From Paenibacillus sp. PastM-3 (lineage in GTDB: Bacteria; Bacillota; Bacilli; Paenibacillales; Paenibacillaceae): a stretch of 64,000 nt of DNA. Under the pieces are notes generated by a model. It saw only the letters and a program-made list of their open reading frames with translations. It was not told the DNA's origin and did not search any database. Made by a program: the position numbers and the translations under genes. The stretch spans positions 158,987 through 222,986 of the forward strand of contig NZ_JARXXP010000007.1 in assembly GCF_029893965.1 (NCBI RefSeq). The letters run 5' to 3'. This document shows positions 60,859 through 64,000 of this stretch, in pieces (within the stretch, counting starts at the first letter, position 1; each line of letters begins with the position of its first letter).

Positions 60859-61420
60859 TGAGCTTCTCTCGCCAATGGATCATGCGAGCTTGATTTAACT
60901 TCTGATGAGACCGTTGGATACACTACGCTGAACTCCGCCGTCGTGCAGCATTCAAGGCATTCGCTGAACCCCTACTACCTGGGACTGAAAATATTCGAGG
61001 ACATCGAGAAACATTGGAATAACCCTGCTCCGGAAGAAAAAGAACGGCACGGACAAGTGCCCGGACGTGGCAGAAAAAAGATTTTTGAAGTCCGTGAAAA
61101 CGATGCGGATATCTCTTTTATTCGCAATTACTTGACCAAAGATTTGGTGAATGAACTGGATCTTTATGTCTTTGAAAAGAAAGGTCCGGAGTAGAAAATT
61201 ACCGATAAATCGTGGGGAAATATTCGTGATCAGTTTTCCTATCGCGCGTGAAAGGCGGGTTCCCTTACCTTGTTGTAAAGGATGGCGATTATTTACGCAA
61301 CGGTGAGCTTTACTTGCAGAATCAGTTTGAACGTGTTGAACTGGATTTGAAATATATAGAGCGGACACTGCCTTATGTTTATCAGCTGTGGGTCGAAAAT
61401 AAAAAAATTCATAATGTAAC
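60845..61420 (+). pseudogene. spoVR: Decayed, diverged second copy of the spoVR 3' half
   Basis: From the core repeat on, the sequence follows the SpoVR C-terminal half but with frame errors at the start, an in-frame TAG where the intact copy has Trp (GPE-stop-KITDK), and a one-base deletion near 61235. Readable parts: [58 protein letters not shown], then GGFPYLVVKDGDYLRNGELY and VELDLKYIERTLPYVYQLW. It includes a 20-residue segment after EKHW usual in SpoVR that the intact copy at 63067 lacks, and its codon use is more AT-rich. It therefore came from a different strain or species rather than from duplication here. Bases 61421-61737 hold only its run-out frame. Confidence 0.9.
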
Positions 61421-61737
61421 ATTTACAACTACTTACTTTAAACCGTATTTAGATTACGACTTCCTTATTGTAGAGGCATCTCTACCGCCTTCGAGGGTCA
61501 GCAAAGTAACCTTAACGGTAGCAAAAGAAAAGGATCGCGTGATAAGGGATAACCCCACAACCGCCGATCCAATAATTCTGTATTTATAATCTGTTATGCA
61601 CTATCCCTAAAATATAAGATTACAAACCATTTCAAACTCATGATCGATTGTGGGAGATGCCCACTCTCTTCTCCTAGCGCTGGTTTCCATCTTGAATTTA
61701 GTTATTAACCTATTTTCAAATAAGTTAACAGTAAATG

Positions 61738-62931
61738 TCACTCCTGATTTATTTGACGCTTAAGCTCAATTTTATGAAAAAACTCCTCTTCACGAGCAGT
61801 TAATTCATCACTTAAACCAAGATATCTTGCTACACTTAATACGATTAGAACCATACTTAAAAAAACTTGTGATACATGCATAATACTTAAACATACATTT
61901 TTGTAATCAAAAAACGAAAAATTAAATACGGATACGGATGCGCTAAAGAGAAGAAACTCTATATAGTGTCCGTCATTATGAATAGGTAGCCCATCAAAAA
62001 TTACGTGCTTACTGACCAATAGATATAATATTGAAAAAATAAAAACTATTTCTAACAGCGTATGTACCGCTAATGATATTCTTCCAGTCTTTAATAAAAG
62101 TGAATTTTTCCAATTTGAAATGTATACTGATGATTCGCCTTTATCAGTTTTATAAATAAAGGTGATTGCATTAACTTTAACTACATCATTATAGAAAGCA
62201 ATTACTATTTCTGTAGCTCTGGATGCAATTCGAAATGAAACAAAATAAGTTAAAATTTGAATACAAACTTCATTTAAAACTCCCCAGAATAATACTGTCA
62301 ACGCTACCAGAATTGTAGTAAAACACAAGTTAAACCAATTTGAAAATTCAATAAAAAACTTATTAGTAATTTTAAGTCTGTCATAATCACACATGCTTAT
62401 TTTCTCTAATCTCGACACAGGACACTCATCTTTACAATCACATTTAGAATTACTTTCAACCCTCTTAAGTTTATTTTTATTTGTGTCTTTGAAAGCTTTT
62501 GCAATAAAAAAATCTGGTAACAAAAAAAATAAAAGCGATATCAACTTATACTTTCTAAATATTTCATTAAAAAAACTCAAGATATTCACATTGTTACTGC
62601 TACTTGCATTCAACTTTGATTTATTATACGAGTGTAAATGTATTAAATATGAGCTAATTATGCACAAAAGTAGAGCAATTAAGAGTTGAAATATGTGATA
62701 ATTAAATAAAGTTTGTCCCCATAAAAAAAAATTTACAATGAAGTTGTGTATATTCTCCCCCCAGTTCTTATATCGAATTACTTCGAATAAAGCTATCACT
62801 GCACCAGCAAAAATGACTATAATAACCTTATTTCTGCTTAACTTGTTATGAGTCTTCTCCAGTAAAAGATAACTCTCAACTGCATCATCCGAAAATTCAT
62901 TTATGCTATTGTAAAATTCATCCTTATTCAA
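61738..62931 (-). CDS. Multi-spanning membrane protein of unknown function
   Basis: 397 residues from TTG 62931 (NKDEFYNSINEFSDDAV), with AGGTGG about ten bases upstream. About six to eight hydrophobic segments (IIVIFAGAVIALFEVI; IFQLLIALLLCIISSYLI; LISLLFFLLPDFFIAKAF; FTTILVALTVLFWGVL; IVFIFSILYLLVSKHVIF; VFLSMVLIVLSVARYL). A cytosolic loop carries a Cys cluster, KCDCKDEC, that might bind metal. No family recognised. It is the only gene between the decayed and the intact spoVR 3' copies, so it is cargo of the right-hand sub-element. Very AT-rich. Confidence 0.6.
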   Translation of the reverse strand: MNKDEFYNSINEFSDDAVESYLLLEKTHNKLSRNKVIIVIFAGAVIALFEVIRYKNWGENIHNFIVNFFLWGQTLFNYHIFQLLIALLLCIISSYLIHLHSYNKSKLNASSSNNVNILSFFNEIFRKYKLISLLFFLLPDFFIAKAFKDTNKNKLKRVESNSKCDCKDECPVSRLEKISMCDYDRLKITNKFFIEFSNWFNLCFTTILVALTVLFWGVLNEVCIQILTYFVSFRIASRATEIVIAFYNDVVKVNAITFIYKTDKGESSVYISNWKNSLLLKTGRISLAVHTLLEIVFIFSILYLLVSKHVIFDGLPIHNDGHYIEFLLFSASVSVFNFSFFDYKNVCLSIMHVSQVFLSMVLIVLSVARYLGLSDELTAREEEFFHKIELKRQINQE

Positions 62932-63052
62932 CTCTTCAATCCACCTTTTCGGTTTTATTCCTACACACTATACTCCTACACTTCGTTTCTTCGAGGTAAA
63001 TAATAACATATTCATAAAGAGTCTCGCTATATGCTTTACACAAATTGTAAGA

Positions 63053-63080
63053 AAGCACCTTAGCGCAACGAAGGCTGGGC
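63053..63080 (+). other. attR: right attachment site in spoVR
   Basis: The arm AAGCACCTTAGC (63053-63064) belongs to the element and is the inverse of the arm at 40023-40034. The core AACGAAGGCTGGGC (63067-63080) is identical to 40001-40014. After it the host frame continues. Confidence 0.88.
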
Positions 63081-63654
63081 CTCCTACTGGCATCAGCGGA
63101 TCATGCGCGAGCTGGACCTGACGCCGGAGGAGACGATCGAGTACTCCAAGCTCAATTCGTCCGTGGTGCAGCCGTCGCGGCAGAGCCTTAACCCTTATTA
63201 TCTTGGCCTGAAAATCTTCGAGGACATCGAGCGCCGCTGGGACCGCGATAAGATGTTTGAGGTGCGCGAGCTCGACTCCGACATTTCCTTCATCCGCAGC
63301 TACCTGTCGAAGCAGCTGGTTAACGACCTTGACCTTTATGTGTTCGAGAAAAAAGGGCCGGAATGGAAAATCACAGACAAAGCCTGGGAAAATGTCCGCG
63401 ACCAGCTCGTGCTCGCCCGTGTCAACGGCGGTTCGCCTTACCTCGTCATCCAGGATGCCGATTATGAGCGCAACGGTGAGCTGCTGATCGTCCACCGCTA
63501 CGAGAGCATCGAGCTTGACCTGAAATATCTGGAGCGCACCCTTCCGCACATCTACTCTCTCTGGGGCCGCACCGTTCATCTACAGACCGTCGTGGAGGAC
63601 AAAAAAGCCTTGTTCACCTATGACGGGAAAAAGGTGCAGCGGAAGTTTACGTAG
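63067..63654 (+). CDS. spoVR: SpoVR, C-terminal part, intact
   Basis: In the frame of the core repeat it reads [22 protein letters not shown] and continues open for 195 codons to TAG at 63652-63654. A first internal ATG is at 63103 but has no ribosome-binding site, so the piece is not an independent gene. Landmarks: [106 protein letters not shown] (split here). A family-typical stretch of roughly 18-20 residues after ERRW is absent. GC content and codon use match the N-terminal part at 39191. No stop or frameshift has accumulated, which argues that the reassembled gene is still under selection. Confidence 0.93.
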   Translation, partial: NEGWASYWHQRIMRELDLTPEETIEYSKLNSSVVQPSRQSLNPYYLGLKIFEDIERRWDRDKMFEVRELDSDISFIRSYLSKQLVNDLDLYVFEKKGPEWKITDKAWENVRDQLVLARVNGGSPYLVIQDADYERNGELLIVHRYESIELDLKYLERTLPHIYSLWGRTVHLQTVVEDKKALFTYDGKKVQRKFT

Positions 63655-63678
63655 GTTATGAGGAGAATACAGTATGCT

Positions 63679-63716
63679 AAAAAGAGAGCCTATCCCTGTC
63701 GGGATGCTCTCTTTTT
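63679..63716 (+). terminator. Terminator of spoVR
   Basis: AAAGAGAGC..ATCCC pairs with GGGAT..GCTCTCTTT and is followed by TTG. It lies 25 bases past the spoVR stop. Confidence 0.88.
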
Positions 63717-63893
63717 GTGATGTTCGTCTGGATTGCATTGTGTAATAGCTGACGCTATGGTGCCTCATCGCCGTATAAGCTACGCCCGTGCCAGGACCCG
63801 TTTTCTCCTCATTGTCTCCGCTCCACCAAATTGCATAAATACAAACCGCTGATAGTGCCTTCTCCTTTTTAATCTACAAAAATACTACAGTGA

Positions 63894-63910
63894 TTGTATT
63901 GGATACAATA
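63894..63910. promoter_or_regulatory. GntR-type palindrome near the right edge
   Basis: ATTGTAT-TGG-ATACAAT is a perfect 7-bp inverted repeat, the size and base pattern of GntR-family operators. The gene it would control lies beyond the window. The remainder of 63717-64000 shows no gene. Confidence 0.45.
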
Positions 63911-64000
63911 GACATCCATGCCGCCTAGCGGCACCCAAGAAGGATGAAAATGGGTACTTGTCGAAGTTTCCTTTTACGGCTGGCGAAGAGAGGTCGAGTA

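Larger units (their letters stand above)
40015..63066. mobile_element. Integrative element interrupting spoVR (candidate sporulation intervening element)
   Basis: The distance between the two 14-bp core repeats is 23,066 bp. The interior is more AT-rich than its flanks and carries three large serine recombinases and defence-type cargo. Excision across the core restores the spoVR frame codon for codon (N-E-G-W-A-S then Y-W-H-Q). Joining the ends gives a 48-bp attP: a 21-bp imperfect inverted repeat (18 of 21 matching) around GCTGGG. This matches large serine integrase attP sites in size and symmetry. Such elements in sporulation genes are known (skin in sigK, SPbeta in spsM); from memory, spoVR and spoVFB interruptions have also been reported in other Bacilli. 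A decayed second spoVR 3' copy inside shows it is composite. No capsid, tail or terminase gene is seen, so it is not a complete prophage. Confidence 0.9.

Noticed and set aside
40015..63066. Complete prophage
   Set aside because: No terminase, portal, capsid, tail or lysis genes are present; only recombinases, a repressor and small phage-type accessory proteins.
40015..63066. Conjugative element
   Set aside because: No relaxase, coupling protein, VirB4-like ATPase or T4SS component is visible.
63103..63654. Independent gene starting at the ATG 63103
   Set aside because: There is no ribosome-binding site and the SpoVR frame extends upstream to the core repeat, so it is the 3' part of the interrupted gene.
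1..64000. CRISPR array
   Set aside because: No series of regularly spaced identical repeats of 25-40 bp was found; the repeats at 9612, 11501, 21549 and 28708 are few and unevenly spaced, and there are no cas genes.

Overview
The window reads as a piece of a Paenibacillus-like chromosome (spore-forming Bacillota). Supporting this are strong AGGAGG ribosome-binding sites, a sporulation gene (spoVR) with the C-terminal end of its usual partner yhbH at the left edge, an S-layer-anchored amylopullulanase with three SLH repeats, and CcpA-type cre boxes. Bases 1-39,000 have a balanced-to-GC-rich coding style. Bases 40,030-63,050 are visibly AT-rich and carry phage-, plasmid- and defence-type genes.

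Region 1 (1-28,700) is a starch/maltodextrin regulon: a GH4 alpha-galactosidase-type enzyme with an AraC regulator and a chemoreceptor; a maltodextrin ABC importer (malE-malF-malG, no ATPase, so probably served by a shared MsmX-type ATPase elsewhere); a cytosolic neopullulanase; a 2,554-residue secreted bifunctional amylopullulanase; a LacI-family repressor (MalR-like); beta-phosphoglucomutase; maltose phosphorylase; and oligo-1,6-glucosidase. Extracellular starch and pullulan are cut by the giant enzyme, imported through MalEFG, trimmed by NplT and MalL, and phosphorolysed by maltose phosphorylase plus PgmB. GCAAACGTTTGC-type operators lie beside malE, the amylopullulanase, malR and pgmB, tying the genes into one regulon. 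An AraC-GyrI-like protein and a DegV protein follow.

Region 2 (28,700-39,130) holds a PAS histidine kinase, an ABC exporter with a two-component system, a lipoprotein, a phosphodiester glycosidase-type membrane protein with a GT2-GtrA glycosyltransferase, a Uma2-like protein, and two decayed genes.

Region 3 (39,191-63,654) is the most striking. spoVR is cut in two by a 23,066-bp element. A 14-bp direct repeat, AACGAAGGCTGGGC, ends the 5' part (40001-40014) and begins the 3' part (63067-63080). Recombination across it restores one 465-codon frame with no scar. Joining the element ends gives a near-palindromic attP with perfect 12-bp inverted arms (AAGCACCTTAGC / GCTAAGGTGCTT), the architecture expected of a large serine integrase. 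The element carries three large serine recombinases (one alone, two as an overlapping pair). Its cargo is mostly defence-like: a Lamassu/ABC-three-component operon (Cap4-like nuclease, middle component, SMC-like ATPase), a GIY-YIG-DUF4357 nuclease, a broken EVE-HNH endonuclease, an HNH-like zinc protein, a possible PD-(D/E)XK protein and a glycine-zipper protein. Inside it, at 60831-61420, is a second, diverged and decayed copy of the spoVR 3' half preceded by the same attachment arm. This suggests a composite built by more than one integration at the same site. By analogy with skin/sigK and SPbeta/spsM, it is a candidate sporulation intervening element excised in the mother cell.
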